From the IMG/VR virus record IMGVR_UViG_3300030061_000976, positions 1 through 52,788 of that record: 52,788 nt of DNA; one strand, 5' to 3'. How positions within the stretch are numbered: the stretch's first letter is position 1; each line of letters starts with the position of its first letter. Shown piece after piece: positions 1 through 8,081 of this stretch. A program made the position numbers and the translations under genes. The notes beneath the pieces were generated by a model. That model was not told the origin of the DNA. It was given only the letters and a program-made list of their open reading frames with translations, and made no database searches. The stretch comes from a virus.

Positions 1-213
1 TTTGAGAGTGGAATGATATGGGCACCGGATGAACGTTGGGCGGACGAAGTCATCGATGAATGCGCGGCATTTCCGAATGGCGACTACGATGACCTTGTAG
101 ACAGCACGACGCAGGCTTTGATGCGGTATCGTCAGGGCAATTTTGTGCAACTTCCGAGCGACGATTGGGTAGATTCAGAGGAGTCCACCTACATCCGGAG
201 TTATTATGGCTGA
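1..213 (+). CDS. terL: Terminase large subunit, C-terminal end only (phage A)
   Basis: The reading frame is open from base 1, so the 5' part lies outside the window; 70 residues remain. The segment WADEVIDECAAFP followed by DDLVDSTTQALMRYRQG matches the conserved end of the RNase H-like nuclease domain of phage large terminases, where the acidic DDLVD residues follow a WADEV..EC..FP block. The protein would be the DNA-packaging motor's cleavage domain. It overlaps the next gene by 8 bases. It belongs to a different packaging system from the complete terminase at 26559-27890, which has its own C-terminus. An internal ATG at base 13 is not a credible start for a 66-aa gene, because the homology continues upstream of it. 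Confidence 0.8.
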   Translation, partial: FESGMIWAPDERWADEVIDECAAFPNGDYDDLVDSTTQALMRYRQGNFVQLPSDDWVDSEESTYIRSYYG

Positions 214-2038
214 TCCCAAGATCCAGTATGAGTACGGTAGAACACCCGAAAAGACGGCCCCCGGTATATTGGGGTTCTTCAACCTGCTCAGTGGTCCGTT
301 AGTCGATGCCTTTACCCCGAAACGCCGCGAAGTCATTACACCCTCCCAAACAACGTACACCGAAGCGGACGGAATGTACTACCCGAACACCACTCCGGGT
401 GTGTATGGCCCTGTAGAGCGGGGCGTTGAGTACATGCCCGTGGTTCAAGGCGCAAAGTCCGCGTATGAGTTCCTTGGAGAACTGATATCCAGCGGCAAAA
501 AGCGCGGCGAGACGGCGGACGCCCTTGTAAAGGGTATCGGTACGTTGCTCGAAGACCAGAAACGCGCTGGTATAAACGCGGGTTTGGGTGGCGACCTACA
601 GTTTTACGACCCGAAACAGAAGCGCGTCGTAGGATATGATCCGTTGCTGGTGCCAACCCTTGCGGCAGCGGGCGCGATAGCCGCCCCCGTGAGAGGACCC
701 GGCGCAGTGGTCGGCATGTTCGCAGGCCGCAGGGCGTCCAACGCGGATCTGGATGCTCTTGAAACAGCTAAAAAGATGGAGAACAAGGGCCATTCTCGCG
801 ACGAAATCTGGGATCAAACGGGTTGGTTCCGGTTTAATGACCGCGACGGGAAACCCATGGGAGAGTGGAAGTTTGAAATACCTGACGAAGCCTCTTTTGC
901 TGTTACAGATACTGCCGCATTGAAGCCCTACTTGACACCCACCGGTCGGGTTAAAGAAGGTTCCGGAAGGACCGGTTATGGTCCTGAGATAGACAAGCTT
1001 CTTGTACATGACGAGTTGTACAAAAAAGCATACCCCGGTGTTGATCTTGCAGAAAACATTGTTTCTTTGGATGAAATAACTAGAAAAAGGGCGGCTCTTA
1101 TTCCAAAACTAACTGCGTTAAGAGCAAAGAAAAACGAAATGGATCCTTCTGAGTATCAAAAAGCGGTTGATGCTCTTGAAGAGGAAGATGCTGGTCTTTT
1201 ACGTGAACTACTAAAAAACATGCCTACAAGTGAATTTCCCGGTGGGCCTGCTAAAACCGCTCGTGAAAAGTTTCCTTTGATGGACAGACCCATAGGCGAC
1301 ACGCTTGTCGAAAGAACCACTTCAGGGGGAGAACTATCGGGAGGAACTGCTGGTTATTATCAGCCCGGTTTGAACATCATGGCTGTTCGGAGAGACAGGT
1401 ACAAAGATGCCTCGTATCAAATGGATCCAAAGTACTTTGAACTTTATGAAAAAGCTCAGAAAGATTTTGAAGATGCCGGTCTCTCGCTTCGTGCACTTTT
1501 GTTTGGAATGGAAATGCCAGACAGCGGCCTCCGTAGTGGATATAATTTAGAGTACCGTGTGCGTAAACTTGGAGAAACGGGGCCGGAAGGCGCGGTGGAC
1601 CCCAAAACCCTTCCAAAAAACTTAAAGAAGCAATTGGCTCAACTAGAAAAGTATGAACCAGAACAGAAACGCAAAGATCAACTTCGCGAATTTCGTTCAG
1701 TCGCCTTACACGAACTACAACATGCCATACAGCAAAGAGAGGGTTTTGAAAAAGGTGGCAATCCGTCGTATTTCAAAGGGAAAAAACTACCGATCAATCC
1801 AAAAACAGGAAAACGGTACACTCCTTACGAGCTTTATGAAGCTTTGGTTGGGGAGACTGAAGCTCGACTTGTTCAAGAAAGAAGAGACATGACACCGGAA
1901 GAGAGGCGGGCTACACCTCCATACTCTCAGGTTGATGAGTCCATGATGTACACCCGAAAAGACCTTGGCGTGCAGAGCAAAGCCTCCGGAGGCATGGTGG
2001 ATAAACCCTTGTACGGAAACGCAAGAGTGATAGGTTAA
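206..2038 (+). CDS. Large phage protein with zincin-like HELQH motif (polyvalent-protein type)
   Basis: A 610-residue protein that starts inside the end of the terminase. A small hydrophobic Ala/Gly-rich stretch lies near residues 150-170. A block around residues 195-230 (DEIWDQTGWFRF, then EWKFEIPDE) and the late motif HELQHAIQQREGF at residues 502-514 are the pair seen in large polyvalent phage proteins of the LPD type. There, HExxH (here H502, E503, H506) is predicted to bind zinc. It may be an injected or virion-associated peptidase; substrate and processing are unknown. It sits between terminase and portal, a common place for such proteins in uncultured marine phages. The function is inferred from motif and context only. 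Confidence 0.6.
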   Translation: MADPKIQYEYGRTPEKTAPGILGFFNLLSGPLVDAFTPKRREVITPSQTTYTEADGMYYPNTTPGVYGPVERGVEYMPVVQGAKSAYEFLGELISSGKKRGETADALVKGIGTLLEDQKRAGINAGLGGDLQFYDPKQKRVVGYDPLLVPTLAAAGAIAAPVRGPGAVVGMFAGRRASNADLDALETAKKMENKGHSRDEIWDQTGWFRFNDRDGKPMGEWKFEIPDEASFAVTDTAALKPYLTPTGRVKEGSGRTGYGPEIDKLLVHDELYKKAYPGVDLAENIVSLDEITRKRAALIPKLTALRAKKNEMDPSEYQKAVDALEEEDAGLLRELLKNMPTSEFPGGPAKTAREKFPLMDRPIGDTLVERTTSGGELSGGTAGYYQPGLNIMAVRRDRYKDASYQMDPKYFELYEKAQKDFEDAGLSLRALLFGMEMPDSGLRSGYNLEYRVRKLGETGPEGAVDPKTLPKNLKKQLAQLEKYEPEQKRKDQLREFRSVALHELQHAIQQREGFEKGGNPSYFKGKKLPINPKTGKRYTPYELYEALVGETEARLVQERRDMTPEERRATPPYSQVDESMMYTRKDLGVQSKASGGMVDKPLYGNARVIG

Positions 2039-2041
2039 ATT

Positions 2042-2920
2042 ATGGCTGACCAAGGAAAACCTGATCTAACAAAACTTTCGGCGGCAGAATACCTTCTGTT
2101 TACGTCCCGTGCTTACGAGGGCCGTGGTCGCTTAGAGGCTGGTCTTTCAAACGTGGAAGGTGCCGCTGCTCTTGTCCCCAAAGATCCAAACCTTCCTGAA
2201 GTAGCTGTGCAAGCTTCCCGAGAAATTGGACAGCCCGACAGAGCATCCTTGTCTGTTGGTTCAGATCTTCTTCGTTACTCGCGAAGATTTGAGGACGGGG
2301 ACATGGATGCCGGTGGCCCACGGACCACGGACACTGTTGAGGGTGGCGCTGGTCCTTTGAAAGGATACTATCAGCAGTCTACGCAGCCCGGTAATCAGGA
2401 CTCACGGACCACGGCCTATGGCGGTCAGCTAAATTTAGGTCCCGTAAACTTGTATGCAAACCGCAACCGCTCCAGCCAGGATGTAGTAGACCCGCGTTTC
2501 GCGCAGTATTTTCAAAACACTCGCTTCGACAATCAGACGGATAACGTAGGTCTTAATCTTCGTCTGCCCATGGGCAGTGGTGCGTTAACCGGTGGCGTTG
2601 GTCGCGAGTTTCGAACGCAATATCAACCGCAGCATTTGCGTCAGGAAACACGGCCCACGGCCCAATCTCCAAATGTAACGACGTATAGTGCGGGCTATGA
2701 GGGTAAGGTAGGTCCGGGTCGTTTGGGTTTGCAGGGCAACTTGACCGACGTTCGCAACGTCGGCACGAACAAGTCCGTTGAAGGCTCGTATAACGTAGAG
2801 GACCCCCTTGGTTTGGGCGGCAACCTTTCCGCGACGGGTTCTTACAAGAACCCGATTGGCGGAAAGAGCGCGACGGAAGCAATGCTTCGGTATAGATTGA
2901 AGTTTGGCGGCGGTAGATAG
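2042..2920 (+). CDS. Beta-strand-rich protein, possible outer-membrane-barrel-like phage protein
   Basis: 292 residues with no recognisable enzyme motif. The first 70 residues look helical. From about residue 115 there are many short alternating polar/hydrophobic strands separated by Gly/Asn/Thr turns (for example AYGGQLNLGPVNLYANRNR, VGLNLRLPMG, LRYRLKFGG at the end). This resembles a porin-like or tail-spike-like beta architecture. It has no signal peptide, so export through the Sec pathway is unlikely; a virion or injected role is more natural. It lies 3 bases after the HELQH protein, and the pair probably forms a unit. It could equally be a small structural protein; I do not recognise the family with certainty. 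Confidence 0.5.
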   Translation: MADQGKPDLTKLSAAEYLLFTSRAYEGRGRLEAGLSNVEGAAALVPKDPNLPEVAVQASREIGQPDRASLSVGSDLLRYSRRFEDGDMDAGGPRTTDTVEGGAGPLKGYYQQSTQPGNQDSRTTAYGGQLNLGPVNLYANRNRSSQDVVDPRFAQYFQNTRFDNQTDNVGLNLRLPMGSGALTGGVGREFRTQYQPQHLRQETRPTAQSPNVTTYSAGYEGKVGPGRLGLQGNLTDVRNVGTNKSVEGSYNVEDPLGLGGNLSATGSYKNPIGGKSATEAMLRYRLKFGGGR

Positions 2921-2952
2921 TATGATAAGAATTTCATCGAGGAGATTTTAAG

Positions 2953-3393
2953 ATGATGGGTAATATGATGGGCTTTCGTCCCCTTGGGTATGCCGACGGC
3001 GACCTTGTAATGGACGAGCAGGATCGGGTTGTTCTTATTGAGTATCTCATGGACATGACCGGCATGGGTGCGGGTACTTTCGTTGGTTTGTCCAACGCGC
3101 AACTTGAAAATGCTCGCAGGAAGGTTGACGCGGACGCCCTTGCAGCGCAGACGCAGCAAATGCAGCAGATGGCTCCCGTGCAAGGCCCTGCGGGTCTAAT
3201 GGCACCAATGCAGCAGGAGGCACCGTCTGTTGGAGCCGGTGTTGGATTTCTAAACAATCTTAGGGATTTGGACCAAGCAATGCAGCAGCCAAACATTCAG
3301 GGTTTTGTTCCTTCAATGCCGCAGGATAACATTGGCACGGGCATTCCCATGCAGATGGCAAGAGGCGGCATCATGTCCTTGGGGCGTAGATAA
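2953..3393 (+). CDS. Hypothetical protein upstream of portal, Met/Gln-rich
   Basis: 146 residues, starting at an ATG preceded by AGGAGATTTTAAG. The N-terminal half holds an acidic, helical segment (DEQDRVVLIEYLMDMTGMG), the middle is Gln/Met-rich (QTQQMQQMAP), and the end is basic (ARGGIMSLGRR). It sits 2 bases before the portal gene. I do not recognise the family. Its position suggests a small structural or packaging-associated protein, for instance a scaffold or portal partner, but nothing in the sequence proves that. Confidence 0.55.
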   Translation: MMGNMMGFRPLGYADGDLVMDEQDRVVLIEYLMDMTGMGAGTFVGLSNAQLENARRKVDADALAAQTQQMQQMAPVQGPAGLMAPMQQEAPSVGAGVGFLNNLRDLDQAMQQPNIQGFVPSMPQDNIGTGIPMQMARGGIMSLGRR

Positions 3394-3395
3394 CG

Positions 3396-5822
3396 ATGGC
3401 GAGGAACCCACTGCCCCGCAGTAACTTTGGAACGGCCTCCCTTGTAGAGCGCCGCGACGAAATACCCTCTGTCGATCTGGATGTTGAAGAATCTGCGGAA
3501 GTTGACGTAGCAGATTCTACCGTCATTGAGGCTCCCGGCCTTAATATCGAACTGGAGGACGACGGCGGCGTTGTAGTGGATTTCGATCCGCGCATGGAAG
3601 CGCCGGATACGGGCGACTTTTACGACAATCTAGCCGAGACCATCGAAGACCGGGTTTCGTCCATGGTTTCTTCGGAGCTTATGGAGCAGTATGAAGCCAA
3701 CAAGGACGGTCGCAAGGATTGGGAAGACGCCTATCGTACCGGACTAGAGCTTCTTGGTTTCAAATATGAAGAGCGTTCGGAGCCCTTTCGAGGCGCAACC
3801 GGCGTAACGCATCCGCTTCTTGCGGAAGCTGTGACCCAGTTTCAGGCGCAGGCTTTCGGAGAGCTTCTTCCCGCTGGTGGCCCGGTTCGCACAGAGGTTT
3901 TGGGTGAGGTTACACCGGAGGCAGACAGTCAAGCAGATCGCGTTCGCCACTTTATGAATTATCAGATTACGTGCGTGATGAAAGAGTACACGCCGGAATT
4001 TGACCAGATGCTGTTCTACTTACCGTTGTCGGGTTCTACCTTCAAAAAGGTCTACTACGACGAGTTTCTGGAACGCGCAGTCAGCAAGTTTGTGCCTGCG
4101 GAACAGTTGATTGTTCCGTACACCGCGACAGATCTGGAAACCTCCGAGAACGTTACGCACGTTATCCAGATTAGCGAGAACGAACTTCGTAAGAAACAGG
4201 TAGCTGGCTTCTATCGCGATATAGAAGTGTCTGCGTCCCAGTCGGATCCGTCCGATGTCCAAGAAGAGATGGACGATATATCCGGCATTACACCCAATCA
4301 CCTGGACCAAGAAGTCACGCTTCTGGAATGCCACGTTGACCTAGATCTGGAGGGCTACGAAGACATAGGCGATGACGGAGAGCCCACCGGCATAAAGCTT
4401 CCCTATGTTGTTACGGTATCCGAGAACAACGGAAAAATTCTAAGCATCCGTAGAAACTACAGACCGGACGATCCTGCGCGTAAGAAGAACCAGTACTTCG
4501 TGCATTTCAAGTTCCTGCCCGGATTTGGGTTCTACGGCCTTGGTCTGATACACATGATTGGTGGTCTAAGCCGTACAGCAACGGCTGCACTTCGACAGCT
4601 TATTGACGCCGGTACGCTTTCCAACCTTCCTGCGGGTTTCAAAACTCGCGGTTTACGCATACGCAATGACGATGAACCACTGTCTCCGGGCGAGTTCCGG
4701 GATGTGGATTCTCCCGGTGGTGCTATCCGCGAATCCTTGATGCTCCTGCCCTACAAGGGTGCGGATCAAACCCTGTTCCAGTTGATGGGCTTCTGTGTCG
4801 AGGCCGGTCAGCGTTTTGCAGCCGTTTCTAATCTACAAGTAGGAGACGGCAACCAACAGGCTGCGGTTGGAACAACCATAGCTATGCTGGAGCAGGGCGC
4901 AAAAGTAATGTCCGCTATACACAAGCGGCTTCACTATGCTCAAAAAGAAGAGTTTGAGCTTCTGGCTAGCGTTTTTGGAGAGTACCTGCCGCCAGAATAT
5001 CCATACAACGTTGTTGGTGCGGAACGCACTATAAAAGCGGAGGATTTCGATGATAGGGTTGATGTGGTCCCGGTGTCAGACCCAAATATCTTCTCAATGG
5101 CACAAAGAGTTACACTTGCACAAACAGAGCTACAGTTGGCTCAATCTGCGCCGGAGCTTCACAACTTGTATGAAGCGTATCGCAGGATGTATAGGGCGGT
5201 TGGTGTCAAAGACGTAGACGCTATACTCAAACCTGTAGAACAGGGGGAGCCCTCTCCTAAAGACCCGGCGCTGGAAAACTCGGAATCTTTGGAGAACATG
5301 CCACTAACCGTGTTTCAGGGTCAGAACCACGACGCCCATATCATGGCGCATCTTGTGTTCGGTTCGTCTCCGATGGTTTCTCAAATGCCTGTCGTAGCCA
5401 TGGCTTTACAGAAGCATGTCATGGAGCACGTTTCGGTAAAAGCCAAAGAACAGGTTGCGTCTCAGATGCAGCAGCAGCTTCAAGGCCAGCCTCCGAACGA
5501 GCAACAGGCCATGGAAATTGAAGGTATGGTAGCCGAACTGGTCGCTCAAGGTATGCAAGAAGTTAAATCGTTAAGCGCACAGATTAGCGGTGGCGGGGAA
5601 CCAGATCCTCTTATTGCATTGAAGCAGCAGGATCTAGAACTTCGGGCGCAACGAGATGCCGCCGAAAACCAGATAGACCAAGCTCGTCTGTCTCTTGACC
5701 AGCAGAAAGCTCAGAACACGGCTCAGTTGGGCGCAGAGAGAATACAGTCTCAGGAAGATATTGTGGCAGCGCGGATACAAGCTGCTCGCGAACGCGAACT
5801 TATGAAACAACAAAGCCAATAG
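3396..5822 (+). CDS. Portal protein, large podovirus/P22-like type (phage A)
   Basis: 808 residues, close to the length of P22-like portals and far longer than the HK97-type portal at 27890. An acidic N-terminus (about residues 1-70) is followed by the core: ERSEPFRGATGVTHPLLAEA near residues 125-150, then GLGLIHMIGGLSRTATAALR near 385-405 and DGNQQAAVGTTIAMLEQGAK near 485-505. These are blocks typical of portals in uncultured marine phages, where a dodecameric ring forms the DNA entry vertex. The last 130 residues are a Gln/Ala-rich predicted coiled coil, as in the P22 barrel. No capsid gene follows, which is abnormal for a packaging module and supports a junction soon downstream. Confidence 0.8.
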   Translation: MARNPLPRSNFGTASLVERRDEIPSVDLDVEESAEVDVADSTVIEAPGLNIELEDDGGVVVDFDPRMEAPDTGDFYDNLAETIEDRVSSMVSSELMEQYEANKDGRKDWEDAYRTGLELLGFKYEERSEPFRGATGVTHPLLAEAVTQFQAQAFGELLPAGGPVRTEVLGEVTPEADSQADRVRHFMNYQITCVMKEYTPEFDQMLFYLPLSGSTFKKVYYDEFLERAVSKFVPAEQLIVPYTATDLETSENVTHVIQISENELRKKQVAGFYRDIEVSASQSDPSDVQEEMDDISGITPNHLDQEVTLLECHVDLDLEGYEDIGDDGEPTGIKLPYVVTVSENNGKILSIRRNYRPDDPARKKNQYFVHFKFLPGFGFYGLGLIHMIGGLSRTATAALRQLIDAGTLSNLPAGFKTRGLRIRNDDEPLSPGEFRDVDSPGGAIRESLMLLPYKGADQTLFQLMGFCVEAGQRFAAVSNLQVGDGNQQAAVGTTIAMLEQGAKVMSAIHKRLHYAQKEEFELLASVFGEYLPPEYPYNVVGAERTIKAEDFDDRVDVVPVSDPNIFSMAQRVTLAQTELQLAQSAPELHNLYEAYRRMYRAVGVKDVDAILKPVEQGEPSPKDPALENSESLENMPLTVFQGQNHDAHIMAHLVFGSSPMVSQMPVVAMALQKHVMEHVSVKAKEQVASQMQQQLQGQPPNEQQAMEIEGMVAELVAQGMQEVKSLSAQISGGGEPDPLIALKQQDLELRAQRDAAENQIDQARLSLDQQKAQNTAQLGAERIQSQEDIVAARIQAARERELMKQQSQ

Positions 5823-5831
5823 GAGATCGCT

Positions 5832-6011
5832 ATGGCAAAGGAATCTTCAAACGCTACGAAGAAAGGCATTGTAGTTGAGGACCAGGGTTATGTTCCTTAC
5901 AACGATGCAAAGGATGAAAAAACTCCGAATGTTGCAAAAGCTTCCGTGGTTTCGGGTAAGAACCGTGGCATGGGTGAAGCTATTCGGGGCGGCACTTTCA
6001 AAATTTCTTAA
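5832..6011 (+). CDS. Small hypothetical protein after portal
   Basis: A 59-residue frame starting at ATG 5832, 9 bases after the portal stop and preceded by AGGAGATCGCT, a good ribosome-binding site. The product is Lys/Asn-rich with a glycine-rich end (RGMGEAIRGGTFKIS). The ending 'GMGAAxRGG.F' is common in short phage proteins found beside portals of this class, but I cannot assign a function. The good ribosome-binding site and tight spacing argue that it is real. Confidence 0.55.
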   Translation: MAKESSNATKKGIVVEDQGYVPYNDAKDEKTPNVAKASVVSGKNRGMGEAIRGGTFKIS

Positions 6012-6030
6012 TTTTACAGGAGATCTACAG

Positions 6031-6192
6031 ATGAACTGGATTCTTAGTCGAATGAAAGAGCCTTCTAGCTATGCCGCTCTTGGCGGTGGAGTTGTAGGAA
6101 TTGGCGTTCTTATCAGCCAGCCTATTGTCATCATTATTGGCATTGTTGGCGGCGCTGCCGGTTTCCTACTGAAGGAAAAAGGCGTTATCTAG
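6031..6192 (+). CDS. Small membrane protein, holin-like (phage A copy)
   Basis: 53 residues starting at ATG 6031, preceded by CAGGAGATCTACAG. A short basic amphipathic start (ILSRMKEPSSYAA) leads into two hydrophobic stretches, about residues 16-28 and 31-46, and an invariant end LLKEKGVI. A homologue of identical length lies at 50609-50770 and differs at about 15 of 53 positions, so the two are much further apart than the neighbouring 177/186-aa pair. Small size, hydrophobicity and its place beside spanins in the other copy suggest a holin or accessory lysis membrane protein. The function is inferred. Confidence 0.6.
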   Translation: MNWILSRMKEPSSYAALGGGVVGIGVLISQPIVIIIGIVGGAAGFLLKEKGVI

Positions 6193-6194
6193 CT

Positions 6195-6728
6195 ATGCTA
6201 CGGTGGATTGGGCTGGCCGCTTTTGCGGTAGTTCTGTCCACCGGGGCAGCTTATGCGGCAGATACTGTAACGTCTGCTACGGTAAGCAGTTCAACAGTAG
6301 TTGACAAAACACCACCTACAGCATCCAGCCCTTCAATAGTCGTTAACAACAACGATATCTGTCAAGTTGGAACCAGTGGCGCTTTGCAGACTGGTCTTTT
6401 TGGTGTGTCCGGTGGCACCACCACTCGTGATCTAAACTGCGAGAGGATCAAGCTGGCACGGTCTGTGTTTGGTATGGGGCTGAAGGTTGCTGGCATTAGC
6501 ATTCTTTGTCAGGAAGTGCGTGTGTTCGACGGCCTTTGGATGGCCGGAACTCCTTGTCCGTTTATGGGCAAGATCGGGGACGCGGCGAGGCAAGAGTGGA
6601 TCAAGAACCCGGAGAAAGCGCCGGAAGGTTCTATTGTGCGGTTGCAGGTAAAAGCGGAAACTGTATCTTTGCAGCCTCAACAGAGTTCTGATTGGCCTGA
6701 CGAAGAAGAATGGTACGGAGGCGATTGA
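6195..6728 (+). CDS. Exported hypothetical protein of the shared module (copy 1)
   Basis: 177 residues with a Sec-type signal peptide (hydrophobic LAAFAVVLS, cleavage after AYA at about residue 22). The mature part has four cysteines (in NDICQVG, DLNCERI, ILCQEVR and TPCPFMG) that could pair in the periplasm. It ends in an acidic stretch. The mature protein is nearly identical to the one encoded at 51741-52301, but the two signal peptides are unrelated. The family is unknown to me. Its stop overlaps the start of the next gene (TGATG), so the two are probably translationally coupled. It could be a periplasmic or virion protein. Confidence 0.65.
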   Translation: MLRWIGLAAFAVVLSTGAAYAADTVTSATVSSSTVVDKTPPTASSPSIVVNNNDICQVGTSGALQTGLFGVSGGTTTRDLNCERIKLARSVFGMGLKVAGISILCQEVRVFDGLWMAGTPCPFMGKIGDAARQEWIKNPEKAPEGSIVRLQVKAETVSLQPQQSSDWPDEEEWYGGD

Positions 6729-7215
6729 TGCGTTGGCTGATCGCATTCCTGCTTATGTCGTCTTCTGCATTAGCGGAGACAGTAACGACGACTAATGTCC
6801 TTCCAGATCTGTCTGCGTTTACGACAAGTGGATCCACGACATCTGCTGGTTCCGCAAGAGGTTGCAGTGCCGGAGAGTTTTGTACGGGTAACGCTACGGC
6901 GGGCGGCGGAACTTATACGAGCACTTTTGATGTTCCGTTAACCGAGGACGAGGTTCGCAGAGGCTTTACCCTCAACAGCGCGGTTACCGTGGACAGTCAT
7001 CCGAGTAACGCTACGCTCTCTACATGCACGAGCGTTACGCAGGTGGGGGACTGTCGCGATCTTTTTACGTTAGGGATCACACTTTTAGACGGGGGAACCG
7101 TAGCGAAAGAGTTTACTCACGAGGTAGAATTAGACTTTACTGGGGAGAGGTTGTTTTCGTTCTCGGACACGATGGTGGAGAACGACTTTGGAATTTTGAC
7201 GGGAACCTTTTCTCT
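6261..7215 (+). repeat. Diverged long direct repeat, copy 1
   Basis: This stretch aligns without gaps to 51834-52788 at a constant offset of 45,573 bases. Most differences are synonymous third-position changes. The last 77 bases (7139-7215) are identical to the final 77 bases of the window. Similarity begins abruptly at the signal-peptide cleavage region of the exported protein. Confidence 0.9.
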
Positions 7216-8080
7216 ATTTGGAATCGACGCAGGATTTCATTCCGGGTTCTTTGGACCAAAGTTTTCTGATCCCAGCCTGACGTTTACGCATGAACGGGTT
7301 GTAGAGCAGCAGATTCTGGATCAGATCGTGCAGAACGACGTTATAGCGGCTGCGCCGCCGGTTCAGATTAACCTTCCCCCTCCTCCAGTTGACTTGCCGC
7401 CACCGCCAGCAGCGGCCCCCATCGTTGTTGCGGTTGCCCCACAGGCTCCGTCCGAGCCGCCACCGCCGCCGGAAATTGTGCCTATTCAAATTGATTTGCC
7501 TCCGCCTCCAATGGAACAGCGACAACAGGAGTCACAAGCTGAGGCAACCATTGAGGCTCAAATAGAACAGGATATAGCGCCTCCCCCTGTAGAACAGCCT
7601 CGCGCCCGAGAGCCGGAACCTGAGCCGGAACCGGAACCTGAACAACCGCAGCAGTCTTCTGAACGGGAGCCTGAACCAGAAGGACAGCCGGCAGAAGCGC
7701 GGCCAGAGCCTCAACCCTCTGAACCAGAACCGGAGCCGGAGCCTTCCGTGGAACCGCCGGCGGAGACTAGAGAGGCGCAAGCCCCTCCAAAGCCCAAGAG
7801 CCGACAGGAAAAGGTTAAAGCGGCGGCTGAAAAGGCGGTTGCAAAGATAGCTCCGTCCCAGAGATACTCAGCAGCGTCACAAACCACCACTATGGTGGCT
7901 ATGGGTATGATCTCGCCTAAAATTGTAGCCCCTGCGGCCTTAACGGATACACCCGGCTTCTTTACAGGTACAAAAGTTCCTGATGGGCCTTCTATGGTTG
8001 ATCGGATGCAGAACTATACGTTGTTCGGTACATCAAACGGGGCGCACAATGCCCTTGTAGAGCTAGATTGGAAACGTTGA
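6728..8080 (+). CDS. Exported Pro/Glu-rich protein of the shared module (copy 1)
   Basis: 450 residues from ATG 6728, which overlaps the upstream stop as TGATG; this start gives a clean signal peptide (LIAFLLMSSSALA). Residues 20-200 form a Thr/Gly-rich extracytoplasmic domain. They are followed by long low-complexity tracts: poly-Pro with Leu/Asn (residues 215-270), then Glu-Pro repeats (PEPEPEPEPEPEQPQ) to about 360. A short basic helix and a conserved end (MQNYTLFGTSNGAHN) follow. The Pro/Glu tract resembles the periplasm-spanning linkers of TonB-like proteins, so an envelope-spanning role is possible. A partial second copy begins at 52301. The gene probably joins phage A 5' sequence to phage B 3' sequence. 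Confidence 0.65.
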   Translation: MRWLIAFLLMSSSALAETVTTTNVLPDLSAFTTSGSTTSAGSARGCSAGEFCTGNATAGGGTYTSTFDVPLTEDEVRRGFTLNSAVTVDSHPSNATLSTCTSVTQVGDCRDLFTLGITLLDGGTVAKEFTHEVELDFTGERLFSFSDTMVENDFGILTGTFSLFGIDAGFHSGFFGPKFSDPSLTFTHERVVEQQILDQIVQNDVIAAAPPVQINLPPPPVDLPPPPAAAPIVVAVAPQAPSEPPPPPEIVPIQIDLPPPPMEQRQQESQAEATIEAQIEQDIAPPPVEQPRAREPEPEPEPEPEQPQQSSEREPEPEGQPAEARPEPQPSEPEPEPEPSVEPPAETREAQAPPKPKSRQEKVKAAAEKAVAKIAPSQRYSAASQTTTMVAMGMISPKIVAPAALTDTPGFFTGTKVPDGPSMVDRMQNYTLFGTSNGAHNALVELDWKR

Positions 8081-8081
8081 T

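Noticed and set aside
336-1009. Minus-strand open frames over the 610-aa gene
   Set aside because: They are shadows of the plus-strand gene, with low-complexity Arg/Pro composition and no ribosome-binding sites.
7330-7780. Simple-sequence repeat or CRISPR-like array
   Set aside because: The repetitive look comes from Pro and Glu-Pro codons within one long reading frame; there are no regular spacers.
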